Part shown: positions 47,389 to 59,653 of the stretch, in pieces | Position numbering within the stretch: position 1 is the stretch's first letter | How the letters are laid out: every line of letters begins with the position of its first letter | Assembly: GCF_029931775.1 (NCBI RefSeq) | Contig: NC_079332.1 | Location: 1,190,501 to 1,254,500 of the forward strand | Source: Euleptes europaea | Lineage: Eukaryota; Chordata; Lepidosauria; Squamata; Sphaerodactylidae | Reading direction: 5' to 3' | DNA: 64,000 bases | Made by a program: the position numbers and the translations under genes | Notes under the pieces: model-generated | Databases searched by the model: none | The model's input: the letters and a program-made list of their open reading frames with translations, nothing else | What the model was told of the DNA's origin: nothing

Positions 47389-50300
47389 TCATTTCGCAGC
47401 GTTCTGGTGGTATCTGTGCCGCCAGACTTCGTGGATCTTTTTGCACCATTTGTGCGCGTTCCCGCTTGGGTCCATCAGGTAATACGTCCTGTTAGGCTGG
47501 AAGGAAACTGACAGTTAAACATCTGTCCGCCAGCTCTGAGGACAACGCGGCAGGCAAACTCAGGTGGCAAAAGAGGACACCCATCCCCACCACGTAAGGA
47601 TGAAGCCCGGTAAGCTCCTTCCGTGCCAGACGTGCAGCCAGGCACTCTGTGACATAGCGGCCCCGTCCCCGCCTGGAGAGCCACGCCAGCTCAAGCTGGG
47701 AGGAAAGAGAGACCCCAGCGGCTCTCCAGTTTCCCATTCCTCTGCTTCTGAGAGAGCCTCTCTCAACATGGCCCCTGCTAACTGTTTATAAGTAGCAACT
47801 CGACCAGATCTCTCAAGAACACCCTTTGGCCTACTGCAACTGGCCCAAGGCACGCCCCACTCACTGTGTGAACGAAAAAGGTCTTAAAGTTCTTGGCTTC
47901 TGGCCGTAGCTCGAGCGACCACGGAATTTCCCCTTTCAGAACTTTGTTGACAGGGTCTACGTAGTACAAGTGGGGTCCTTCCGTGAGAAGCAGCTGCCGC
48001 CGCCGAGCAAACAGACCCTGACGCAGAGAGAGAGAGAGAATCAGCTATTTTCACTCTACAGCCTGCCCCCGCTCTTGGGACCCCTTTGCCCTTTAAAAGA
48101 AGCTTTTACGTGCTGCCTCACTGCCAGAAGAATTGGCAGCGCCCGTCTCCGCCCAAACCAGACTCCAAGCATAGGGGGAAAAGGACTCACCTTCCTCTTG
48201 TCCACCGGCCCCATTTTCAGGATTAAATTGTTCTCTACAAACGGATGCCTGGGGAGACAAACCCGGGGCTTGGCTCATTTCCAAGCCACTCCCAGCCGGC
48301 TGAAGTCAACAACTCCTCGGGGGTGGGGTGAACACCAGAAGCAGCTGGGCCAGCACAGCCTACCGAGATGGGCCGTCGCTCTCTAAAACCATGCCCAAGA
48401 CCCTTGGACTGGAGAGGATGGAGTCTGAAGCTCCTGCGAGCAAAGGGCGTGCTCCATCCTGGGCCACGTTCCCACCCTCCGGAGGGGCCTGCAGTGCAGC
48501 AATTGGGGCTGACGGTGGAGGAGCAGATGCACCCCCCCATGGCAGCTCTGACAGTCTGAGCAGATCACCCTGGATCGGACCCCAGAGCACCCATCCAGCC
48601 CAGCAGTCCCTCCCCACAAGGCCCAACCAGCAGGGCACAATGTTGCAGAAAGCCTCGACCCCAAGGTGCGATGGGCCCTTTCCCAAGTGGCCCCGCTGAC
48701 AGCTCTTCCTCGGCCAGACCCCCTTTCAGATGTCTAAGCCAGCTGCCGGCCTGGTGCAAGACACCACTTTGAGTCCCCAATGTGCTGCATGAGGATGCGC
48801 TGCTTGGTTTTTATCTCAGACACCCCAACCCCCCAAAGCAGCCACTCCTCCCATGGGAAGGGGCCAGCCGCTCCGGCCCCCAGGCTCACCAGGGGTTTCC
48901 GCCAGCCTGTTTTGCCAACAGCAACCTTTTTTCTTCTTCGGAGAACTGGAGGTCCAGCTCAAAGGAATTGTTGTCGAGGTCGTGAATGTATTGCTCTATA
49001 TTATTGCCGGACATGGGTGGTGGGCCGGGCTCCAGGGCAGACAGCGACTGAGACGAGGCAGAGCCGGACACTTGCAGGCAGCCGAACTGGCTCAGGAGAT
49101 TGTCGTACTGCAAAACACACCGGAGAGAACCCTCCTGGCGTCCCTGTGCAAAGTCTTCTTCGCCTCTGCCTTCTAACCCAGGACTGTGAGCAAAGAGTCC
49201 CTCCGGAAAAGCTCCGCTTCCCCCCAGCACCTTCGGGGCCACCCGGAGAGACGCTCTCTGCTCCCATCGTGGCACCAGTGAGAGGCAGCCCTCACAGCTG
49301 TGGGGAGGGGTGGAGGAGCCAAGAGTTGCAGGCTGACTCTCCCCTTCAAGGATGCAGGGCCCTTCCCTGGAGCAGGAGGGAAGGAGGGACCAAGAGAAGT
49401 CCCCACTCGGGGCGTATGGGGCAGCCCCCTTGCTCAAAACCAGCAGGCAGAGAAACGGCCTGGCCGCCGCCACTCACGGCCCCTCAATGGCCTCTGCAGG
49501 GGAGGACTAACCTCCAGGTCAAGATGGAGACTTACGTTTCCGTAGCAGTCCTCGTCATCTTCTGACATGGCAGGCAAGTAGGCCGTCAGTTTGGGAGGCG
49601 TCTGGTGGTGCAGGTTCTCCCAGGTGATGGAATCGAAGAACGGGTGGGCCTTCAGGGGTTCGTACCCTCCCATTTCTTCGCAGCCCAGCCTCTTGGTTGC
49701 ATCTAGAACCTGAAAACATTGCCAGGGACAATACTGAGGAAACGTTCCATGCCAAGAGGTCACCATGGAGGAAGGGGCTGGCAGGAGCTGCCAACCTGCA
49801 GTCAGGGAGAAGGGAGTGCTACACAGAAGGTGACTGAAGGCAGGGGCTGGAAAGCAGGCACCCGAGGGAGCAGAGATGGAGGGTTGGGAGGAAGCGGGAG
49901 GCCAGCTTGACAGGGAACCTCAGGGGAAAGGGCCTGGGGTGGTGGGGCCAGGGGAGGGGGGGAGGTCCCAGGCAGGGGCCACTGCATTTGGAAGAGCTGC
50001 CCAGCCTTCTCTGGTCACTTCTCAATGGTGATCTGGGCCCCAAAAACAGACTGGCTGGAAGCTGAAACGTGACACGTCTGTGACGATGAAAAGAAAAACC
50101 ATTTACCAAAAGCTTTTCTACGAGATCTTTTGCCTTCGGAAAGAACTTCTCTGGGAATTCATACTCCAATTTGATTATCTTTTGAAATATAAGATACTCA
50201 TTTCTGTAAAAAAGACAAAAAAAGACACTGTGACATTTTTGCAAGCATCTCCCTTCATAAGTCAGCCCAGCGGGGGTTTGTTCGTGTGTGTGTCTGTCCA

Positions 50301-53300
50301 AGCTCCCCTTGGGAAGAGAAAAAGACAGACAAAGAACAGGAGGGATAAACTATTAACCAGAAGGACAAGCAACCAACTGCAGAAGAAAGCAAATTCCCTG
50401 CATAAAGAGCATCAGGACTATGAGATAAGAACTCTACGAAGATGCATGTGTAATTTATCCCAAACTTTGAGGAAACAGGGACTTCGTCATAAACCACATC
50501 TTAATAAATGGGAGAATAGGATCAGAACCAATTTCCAGGAGTCAGGGAAGAACAGAACGAAAAGGCTCAGGAGTTTGCCAGGATGTACATTTTGTGGTTC
50601 ATTAACTGAGGACTGTGTCATTCTCTTCAGAGTGCTCTAGGCGTCATTCTTGACAGCAGATAAGAACTGCTCCTTGGCCAATGCCAAAGTCTGCACAGAG
50701 TCAACCCATACTTACTTACAGCCCAAATAGTACCCAAACCCTGGAGTTTAAATCAACAGCACCTAACCAAAAAACAAAAGAAGTTACATGAAGTCCGAAG
50801 TCTCTTACCCAGCTCGGAATGGTGGCAGACCGGCTACCAGCTGATATATGATGCAGCCAAGAGCCCACAGATCAGAGCTTCATCAAGACACGGAGGAGAA
50901 GGAATGTGCATGTGTGTGTGTAAGAGAGAGAGAGAGAGAGAGAGAACGAACACATGATTCACCCTGTGCAGAAGTACCGTGCTGCCAATTGTTGACTTCA
51001 GCCTCTGCCAATTACAAAGGCCCAAAGTAGAACTCATTCTGTTGATGGAGACCAAGGGAAAGGAAAAACTCCCAGGCATAGGGGGGTCCCCCTGCGCTTC
51101 CCTCCAAGGAAAGCACGACTGAGATCTCCCTCTCCTCCATGGCACAATGCTTCCAAGACAGAGGAGGCAGCACCGGAGGACTTCAGCCACGCGACAATCG
51201 AGTCAAAGAGACCGAAGAGCATTTCAGGGGTATTTCATAGAAGAAGCCCCTGCGCAGGTGGCGGCAAGGGGCTTCCCAACTGCTTAACGTAATATCTAAA
51301 CGGGCTGGAGACAGAACACCAACGTTCACATGATCTCCTGCAGCCTGGGAACCCCTTGCGTTCATTAGCGTTTGGAGATTTGAATACCTTCAGCTCTACA
51401 AAACCAATGAGAAAGTCCACTCAAATCACTGTTTTCACTTGAGGGCCTAACGCTGGTGAAAACATTTCAGTGGGGACACTGACAAGTGCTTCAGAGCATG
51501 AGGCGCTCCACCGTGGAAACGGCTGATAAGAGCTTGCTAAACACTCCCTTCCTCTACCCGGTTTTGCAAAGCCCCCCAAATCTCACCAGCTGCTCACCTT
51601 TTGCAGGCCGACTTCTCCGTCAGCAACTCCGGAGACACGTACTGCGCCGTCCCGACAAAGGAGTTTGCCCGTGCTGGAAAAAGAAGAAGAAGAAACCGAG
51701 AGCTGAGCTTTTGGACTTCCAAACGCTTTAAGACCCTACTGAAGACTTGCCCGGTGGCTTGCAAACAGGACATGCAGTTCAGCGACGCCATTCAAAGGGC
51801 ACCAAGAACAAGAGAGCTGATTTTAGATTTGACTCCCTGGGGCTTATCAACAGAGAGAATATTGCACCGGCAAGCACAACTTCCTCCACCCGAAAGCCCC
51901 CAGACGGCTCCAGCTCCCTCCTCTCTGTGCCCACCGACGGCTCCAGCAGTTCGAAGCAGTCCTGATTCTCCAAGCTCCTGGGTTTCACTAAACTGGATTT
52001 AATTTTCCACCATAAGGATTCAGAAGACAGCCGACATAAATCCCACTGAGACTGTCGTGGTGAAGACTGCAACGGGAAGACCTGCCGGCCCAGAAGGATG
52101 CTTCAGAGGAACTCGAAGAGTGACTGTACCTTGTTTACTGTCTGCAGATAATACTTTTGCAGTCCCAAAGTCTGTGATCTGAATGTGCATCTCTCCGTTG
52201 AGCAAGATGTTCTCTGGCTTGAGGTCCCTGGAAAGGCAGAGTTGGGTTTACACCAGACCCGCACCACATAAAGCCAGCTGAAGCTCCTTCCCGGTCTGTG
52301 CTCCCACCCCAGGACATGCCAAATGCCTCCCCCTGCTCTTTTCACCTCTTTGTGAGAACAACTCTCTTCCTGACACAGCTCTAGCAGGAGGGCCCCCCCT
52401 GCAGAACAGCCCCTCCCCACACGGACGGGGGTCACTTACAAAGCCCACGCACAGAGGGAGGAGAATATATTCATTATCATCATCATCATCATCACCTTTA
52501 TTAGGCATTTACATCAGCCCATATTCTACTCCCACCTCCTATGACAATGGCCCCCATGCAGGGTCGTGCAAGGAGCCCCAGTCCAGGGCTCCTTGCACGA
52601 CCCTGGGAACAACATGGGAGGGTTGTCTGCTGCAGCAGCTTCCACGTCACCGAGGTAACAGAAGGAGGGGCCTCCAGGCCCTTCAAAGGCCAGGCTGGGG
52701 ATGGAAAGAGGCTGGTCTCCCTGCAGCTGTATTGCTCCTCCTCTCCCGGGATTCCGAGGGAGCTGGCAAATGAGTCCCAGTGTGCCTACCCAGCCTCGCC
52801 ACACGGCCTGCCCACATCAGATGCCCCTGTGTGAAGCAGATGAAATAGCGGCAGAGAAAACAGCGCATGCCGCCCCCGAGCTCTCTGGAAGAATGTCAGG
52901 ATAAAAATCTAACTGGATGGACAGACATACAGAATTGTTGTGTCAGCAGAAGCCAAATGTGCTGATTCAGTGGCGTACAGCAAAGAGAGGAAAGGTGGGG
53001 GGGGCAGGGGAGAGCCTAGCTGAGCAAGAGGCGCCATAATGAAGGGAAAGGGGGAAATGGAGGGGAGATGAGGCCAAGGAAACAGAGGGGCCAGCAGGCA
53101 GAGTGGGAAGGCAGGCAAGCTACGGGGCGCAGAACACAAAGGAGGCAAAATTCACAGAAAATGGGTTGTTGAAGTGTAACCAAGGAGTAACACAGACATC
53201 TGTGGGTGTTCAAAATACGGCCAGGGAGCGCCAGAGATTCTATATTCAGCCCACAGCGGTAAAGGGTGGGGGGAGACTTGAAGCACACTCATGAAAGCTG

Positions 53301-56300
53301 AAATGGAACAGCACAAGCTTTCGGGAAGAACATCACTCATTTCACGCATCTATCAGTATATTGTTTCTAAAGGGAAACAATCAGTGTCGAGGCAGTGAAG
53401 TCTTCACGAGCCCAGGAATGTCAGTTTCCATGGAATCCTGAGCCCCCTGAAGCACCATCTGCACCAAAGCACAATACACACCAGAAATTACAGTAATTCA
53501 AATTCATAACCTTACCTGTGAATAATTCCCTTCCCGTGCAAATACTCTAACGCAGACACCATTTCAGCAGTATAAAACCTGGTGCAGGTCTCATCGAAGG
53601 AGCCGATCTTGCGGATATATTTTAAGAGCTCCCCGTTTTTGGCATAGCTGAGGCCAAAGTCTGAAACTAGCGTTAAGGACTCTTGCCGAACCTGCAGATT
53701 CCTAATGAAAATGGACCGTCCTTCCAGACCAGAGAGCCGCGTGGCAGAGGGTACGGGCCAGGGTCAAAGCCAAGAACCCTAAACCCTTCCCTACAGGCGG
53801 AATTCATAAGACCCAGCACTGGAAGGCATTTTGCGCCTGTACCCCAAATCAAGAAGACCAGCTGCTACTCCAAGAGTGATTACAGATTACATCTCTGGGG
53901 ATGGCGCAACGGAGAATGCAACACTCCATTTCTTCCCTCATTCCTTACACCAGAAAATATTCCAGAAATAAAACTATTCCCTGCAAGCGGTGTCATCCAA
54001 AGGATACAGAGCTTCTCATCGTCCTGAAACGTGAAGTAGAGCTTGACAAAGAAAGGGTGATCCAGGCGCGACATGACGTCTCTCTCGCGGGTCACGTACG
54101 GCACCTTGTTCTCTTTGATGATATGACGCTTCTCCAGAATTTTAACTTGGGGAAAGACAAAGACATTCCGGTTGACTACAGACAAAGGTGACCGGCACGT
54201 GGCAGCCCTTGAGGCCCAAATCCTCCTTGCGTTTCCCCACAAGAGGGTAAGGAAGTCTACCTCACAACCCAGCCCCAGAGGAGGAAAAAGCTACTCACCA
54301 GCATACTCTCTGGAGGTGGCCAATTCCCTGGCCAGAACGACCTGCGTAAGGGAAGAAAGGACTCTTTCAACATGGAGGAGCATGAGGGGCAAGAGGCGGC
54401 TGTGTGGAGCTCGCAACGCAAACAGCCTCTGGGGCTTGAGCCCCTGTGAGAAGCACACGCTCGACCCACTGGGCTCAGCAGGGCAGGCAGGGAGAATAGA
54501 GGCAGCACAGGGCCAGCTTCCAAAACACGCAGGGGAGGAGGGAGAGGAGTATTTTGGAACTTTGGTGGGGGGCAGGACAAGAGAACAAAAATCCTCCCCA
54601 CTGTGACTGGTACAGAGTCAGGGCCTTCAGGCGCTGCAGCATCAGCCTCAGGAAGAGACTGGAACCGCACTGGCTGCTTCGTCCCCAGCCAGCAAGCAGG
54701 GAGGGCAGCCAGGCGGCTCATTTCTCACACGAGCCTGTCCCATCCTGCCACCCGCAGGCCAAAGGGGCTTGCTCCAAACAGCTTCCTCCCTCCTCCTTGC
54801 AAGCAGCACCCTAAACATATTCAGAAGAGAACAACAACCCAGAAGTCCTTTTAGCAGTTCTAGGGAACCACGAGACCTCTGGGGCACGTAAGAGAAAAAA
54901 GGAAGCCACAGCACGCCTCTGCTCCTTTGGCAAGCCTGCAGGGAGGAAAGGAGCAGCTTTTGGAAAACAAAACCCGGAGTGAGGCCGTAGATGCCCAGGG
55001 AATGCCCTGGTCGTAACAGAAAAGCCCACTTCGTCTGGCATGGGCCTTGGGCGGGGAGCTATGGCCACAACAACAGGACAGGCCGGTTGGCTGCATTATT
55101 CCCTTCATGTCTGTTGGAGGAGGAGGGAGGGGGCTCTTCCTGGGGTAGTACAAACACGGTTCCATGAGGCTCATGTGCCACACCTTCAGCATCAGACACC
55201 TGCTGCTGATACTCACCGTAGAGAAAGACCCTTCGCCCAGAATCTTCCCAAACTTGAAGTCCTCCGGGCGTTTCTTCCGTGGCTGCGAAGGCTGCTGCAA
55301 AGACTTCGGAGTGGCCCTTGGCTCAGCTGTGGTGCTCTCCATGTTCATCCCCTGTCTGCGGCCACAGGGGGCAGCAACAGGCGGAGAGCTGGAATCTGCC
55401 TGGTTCCTCACCATTGATGGGGACGGGCAGGAACACAGAACCACACTGGACTGGATGGGAACGGCATCGTACTGCAGGGGTAGAAGAGAGGGCAGAGCTG
55501 TCAGTCTCCAGGATGGCACATCTCAAAAACATGCCACGCCCCAGAAGCCCCCCTCCCCACACACACACTTTCATTTTCTGTTACAAGGGCCGGCGTGCTC
55601 ACACGCAGCTGAAGCCCACCCGTCCCGCCAATCTTGCAGGGCATTAAACAAGCACAAAAGGTGAGCTGATAACAGACATTCTGTGCATGAGTTTCAAAAG
55701 AAGAAGAGTTGGTTTTTATATGCTGACTTTCTCTACCTCTTAAGGGAGACTCAAACAGGCTTACAATCACCTTTCCTTCCCCTCCCCACAACTCCCCTGT
55801 GAGGTAGGTGGGACTGAGAGAGCTCTAACAGAGCTGTAACTTGCCCAAGGTCACCCAGCTGGCTTCGTGTGGAGGAGCGGGGAAACAAATCCAGTTCACT
55901 AGATTAGCCTCCGCCGCTCATGTGGAGGAACGGGGAATCAAACCCGGTTCTACAGATCAGAGTCCACTGCTCCAAACCACTGCTCTTAACCACTACACCA
56001 CACTGGCTCATGCGATGCTTCAGTTCTTTCCGCTCCAACCCCAACACGGAATGCATGGCCTGGCAGTTGCTTATCAACCCTGCTCAGCGAGGGAAGCAGT
56101 CCTCCTAATGTCTAGACGGAAACTCTTTTGATTTAATTTGATAGTCCGGACAGTCTCCTAAACCCATCTACACAGAAGCAAGCACCACTGAGTTCAATGG
56201 GACTACGTGTGCTTAGGATCACAGCCTTTGACACTTATGGGACGGAGCGATATCCCAAAGACCCAGGGTCAAGAGATGCTAAATGTCAGCAGAAGGGATT

Positions 56301-57652
56301 AAGCGTCTGGTGGGTAGCTGCATTGGCCTGCAGCAGAAGAGCAGGTTTCAAGCCCAGAAGCACCCGAGAGCACAACAAAATTTTCATTGCGTGATATTTC
56401 AAGAGTCAACGCTCCCTTGGTCGGATAGGAAGTAAGGTAGATCTACGCAGGCATCTTGGCCCTTGGAAAAGCAGCGTGTAACACAGGAAAAGCACACAGG
56501 AGCACATCTCCAGAGACCCTGCTTCTTATATTAAAAACATGGCAAGGCAAGATGCCCTCATCAGGGGCAAGCTTCCAAGTATGGAATGCCCTCTTAAATG
56601 AAGCCAGCCTGGCTCCTATACTTCTAGCATAGCAGATGAAGGCCAAGTTCAAAAAGAGTTTTGTGGACACCGCTCCTTCCCTGGAGGTTTTTAAGCAGAG
56701 GCTAGATGGCCATCTGTCAGCCATGCTGATTCTATGACCTTAGGCAGATGATGAGAGGGAGGGCATCTTGGCTATCTTCTAGGCATGCAGTAGTGGGTCA
56801 CTGGGGGTGCGTGTGGTGGGGGAGAGGCAGTTGTGAATTTCCTGCCTTGTGCAGGAGGCTGGACTAGATGACCCTGGTGGGTCCCTTCCAAGGTTACCAT
56901 TCTCTAATAGGCTGAATTGTTGCTCGCTTCCTTTGGTTGTTTTTTGTTTTATCAGTTGTTTCCTCCCTACTATATAATTTCAGCAGAGCAAAAGCAAAAC
57001 TAACCTGCCCCTCCAGAATATACCTTTTTCAAAAAAATGAAATAAATTTTTAAACCAAGCCGATAAAATCGTGAAAGAGTTTGCACAATTACCACTTTAG
57101 AGGCAAAACTTAAAAACAACAGCCTCCGAATTTTAAAAAGCCCTCATTGCAGTCACCCTTTCCTGAGAGTTACTGCAGCAGGGGCACCCACTAGCCCCAG
57201 GTTGGGGGGGGGGGGATCCAGGCAGAGAAGGACCTGAGTTCGAATCCTCCGGCGCTCAGCCACAAACCCGCCTGCAGGGCGGAAGCTTTTGCCCCTGACG
57301 TCCCTGCGGCGAGGGGCGCGGCCGTGTCCTGCGCGCGCCCCTCTTGCCCCCCAAGAGGGCCCCACGGAACAAGGGCCGGCGCCCGTCTCCCCCCCCCCAA
57401 CGGAGAGAAGAAGCCCTCCCTGCAGGGGAGGCCCTCCGCCGCCTCCGATCCCCCGGGCGCCAGGCCAAGGAGGCCCCGGGGAGCCCCCCGGAGGGGAGGG
57501 TGGGGGGTGGTCTGGGGCGCGGCCTCAACGACGGATGGACCCCTCCCCCTCCCGGAAGGAAGCGTGGAGGCCGCAGCGCCGCCGCCCGCCCGCCCGGTCC
57601 TCCGCGGCCTCCCTGGCGGCGGGCCTACCAGAGGGCTGCCGGTGCTGGCCAT
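47389..57652 (-). CDS. PDPK1: PDPK1 (PDK1), PIP3-dependent AGC kinase
   Basis: PDK1 phosphorylates the activation loops of AKT, S6K, SGK and PKC at membranes or in the cytosol. Exons (high to low): 57652-57629, 55471-55217, 54341-54299, 54145-54008, 53660-53516, 52227-52130, 51673-51598, 50877-50809, 50203-50107, 49709-49536, 49107-48890, 48248-48191, 48017-47865, 47496-47389. They total 1,656 nt, 551 aa (human 556). Exon 1 reads MASTGSPL, parallel to human MARTTSQL. The kinase (about 80-340) shows GEGSFST, catalytic Lys in [30 protein letters not shown], and the activation-loop Ser of [15 protein letters not shown]. The linker has the acidic [12 protein letters not shown] and [16 protein letters not shown]. 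The PH domain (about 450-545) has [33 protein letters not shown] and [16 protein letters not shown]. All motifs are intact and junctions canonical. Confidence 0.97.
52476..52495. repeat. (ATC)n simple repeat in PDPK1 intron
   Basis: A run of ATC triplets in the intron between coding exons 5 and 6. AG-type simple sequence also occurs at 50,922-50,946 in the intron after exon 7. Confidence 0.8.
55698..56010 (+). repeat. MIR-like SINE in PDPK1 intron 1
   Basis: Head AAGAGTTGGTTTTTATATGC, core CCTGTGAGGTAGGTGGGACT and end CTCTTAACCACTACACCAC. Same family as 11,067-11,378. Confidence 0.8.
56670..56915 (+). repeat. CR1 LINE 3' end in PDPK1 intron 1
   Basis: CTTCCCTGGAGGTTTTTAAGC, GATTCTATGACCTTAGGC and CTAGATGACCCTGG. 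Confidence 0.85.
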
Positions 57653-58030
57653 GGGCGCCGCCTCCGCCGGGGCCCCGCTGCGGCCAGGCCGACTCCGGCG
57701 CCGCCACCGCCGCCGCCCGACAGCCCGACCCGATGGGACGCCCGCGTCCTCCGCGAGTGACGTCAGCCACAACAAAGCTCCCTTCCGCCCCGGGTGGGCG
57801 GGACGTCCGCCGGCGCCGCGCCCCGCCACTGGCCCGGCGGCACGCCGCTCAGCCCGCTCGCCCGCCGCGGCGGCTCTCGCGAGACGGCGCCGCGCGTGCG
57901 CCCTGAGGGGGCGGGCGGGGAAGGCGCCGCTGCGCGTGCGCGGGAGCCGCCCTCCTTCCCGGAACGCTCCTCCTTCCCCCAGGGAGCGGAACCCCCATAG
58001 GCGTGAGAACTGCTAGAGCGGCCCGTGTCC
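57653..58030 (-). promoter_or_regulatory. PDPK1: PDPK1 CpG-rich promoter with CRE
   Basis: The start codon at 57652 lies inside very GC-rich DNA spanning about 57,280-58,200. A perfect palindromic CRE, TGACGTCA, lies at about 57,759, roughly 110 bases upstream, and CTCTCGCGAGA at 57,872 is a textbook palindromic ZBTB33-type element. NRF1-like TGCGCGTGCGCG is near 57,930. There is no TATA box. Confidence 0.7.
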
Positions 58031-58212
58031 GAAGGCGGGACTTCCTGGCAGCGCTGGAGGCCGGTGCCCGTGGAGGCGGCAGCAGCCCTTCCTCCAAGAC
58101 GCCCACACTGCAAGGTCGGCTCTTCCCCTCGTGCGTCGCTGTCGGCGGCCGGCTGCGGCTCCCTCCGCCCCTCCCCTCCATCTCCTTTGCTTTTCCCGGC
58201 TCGGCGTCCTCG

Positions 58213-58625
58213 TAGAATCATAGAGTTGGAAGGGACCACCAGGGGTCATCTAGTCCAACCCCCCTGCACAATGCAGGAAATTCACAACTACCTCCCACAC
58301 ACACCCCCAGTGACCCCTACTCCATGCCCAGAGGATGGCCAAGATGCCCTCCCTCCCATGAATTGCCTAAGGTCATAGAATCAGCCTTGCTGACAGATGG
58401 CCACCTAGCCTCTACTTAAAAACCTCCAGGGAAGGAGAGCCCACCACCTCCCGAGGAAACCTGTTCCTCTGAGGAACCGCTCTGACTGTCAGAAAATTCT
58501 TCCTAATGTCTAGACGGAAACTTTTGATTTAATTTCAACCCGTTGGTTCTGCTCCGACCTTCTGGAGCAACAGAAAACCACTCGGCACCCTCCTCTATAG
58601 GACAGCCCTTCAAGTACTTGAAGAT
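58213..58625 (-). repeat. CR1 LINE 3' end, reverse orientation
   Basis: GTAGAATCATAGAGTTGGAAG at the left is the reversed CR1 terminus. The rest of the 3' region follows to CTTCAAGTACTTGAAGATGG. It lies between the PDPK1 promoter and the end of IL9R. Confidence 0.85.
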
Positions 58626-59347
58626 GGTTCTCATGTCCCCTCTCGGTCTTCTCTTCTGCCTTCGCGCAGCTGCCTGTCCGCCAGAGCCACAAGCCCGTTC
58701 AAAATGCATGCGCCTGCCTTACAGGGCTGTTGTGAGACCTTCAAAATGTGCTGGAATGATTGACAGGGTCCTATTTTCCCTCTACCATAGAGTGACTGTC
58801 TGCTCAGGTTGCAGCAAATTGCTGAGATTGTAGTTTTGGTGTAAACATTGTGGAAGGCTGAGCCATACCCACAGGAAACTTTGCAGCTCAGGGGAAAAGA
58901 GCCTGACCCCCATGAGCTCCTTTGCCCATTGATCGTGGGGGGGGGGGCTTTCTAGTGCCTGCAGTTGCTGCTGCTGCTGCTCCCGTGGCAAGGATGTGGG
59001 TGCTGGGACATCCATGCCTGTCAGCTTGCCTCGGCTTAGATCTTGGCTTGTGATTTGGGCATATCTGTTGGAAACACTTGAGTGGCAGATCTGAGCTTCA
59101 CATCAAAGGAACAGAGATAACACTGGGGATGATTAAGCCCTGCCTGCAGCCTCCTGGGGCGGAAGTGATACGCTTGAGAAACAGGGCTGGCACAGAGCTA
59201 GGCAGAGCTGACCAGGCAACCTCTGCAAAACCTTGGGGGGGGGGGCTGTTACACTTTGCACCATTCCCCACACAATGAGAAGCCCGAGGGCGATGCTGTG
59301 GGCGAGAGAATGCAAAAGGGACGCCATTGTGCCTTGGTCGTGCCTGA
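58626..59347. other. Intergenic DNA between PDPK1 promoter and IL9R end
   Basis: No exon is recognised. A CAG/CTG-like run at 58,966-58,981 and a G-run near 58,936 are simple sequence. The first 60 bases may continue the CR1 copy. Confidence 0.4.
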
Positions 59348-59353
59348 TTTATT
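59348..59353 (-). terminator. IL9R: IL9R polyA signal
   Basis: AATAAA on the minus strand lies about 300 bases after the IL9R stop. Confidence 0.65.
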
Positions 59354-59653
59354 GCAAATACACATGCAGCTCATACAGGAAACAAGCAGACACCTCTAAG
59401 AAAGCAGCACAACCGCTGCTCCACATCTGACCTCTGGCACTCAGAGCTGCTCCACCAGTCAATTCACAGCCTACTCAAAGTGCAAACTGGCTCAATTTGA
59501 CTTCTTCGCTCCTCTCTGTAAGCTCTAGGGGTTTCTGTGGTCAACAAGGGTGGCTCGCAAACATTTTAGCCCAAAGCCCATCTATTTTGAATATCAGCAA
59601 GCAGCCAGCATTCCTAACGGGTTGTCCCTTCAGTAACTGTTCTCAGGATACAA

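Noticed and set aside
57289-58016. Plus-strand ORFs of 200-230 codons
   Set aside because: They lie antisense to the PDPK1 first exon and CpG island, with Pro/Arg/Ala-rich composition typical of chance frames in GC-rich DNA.
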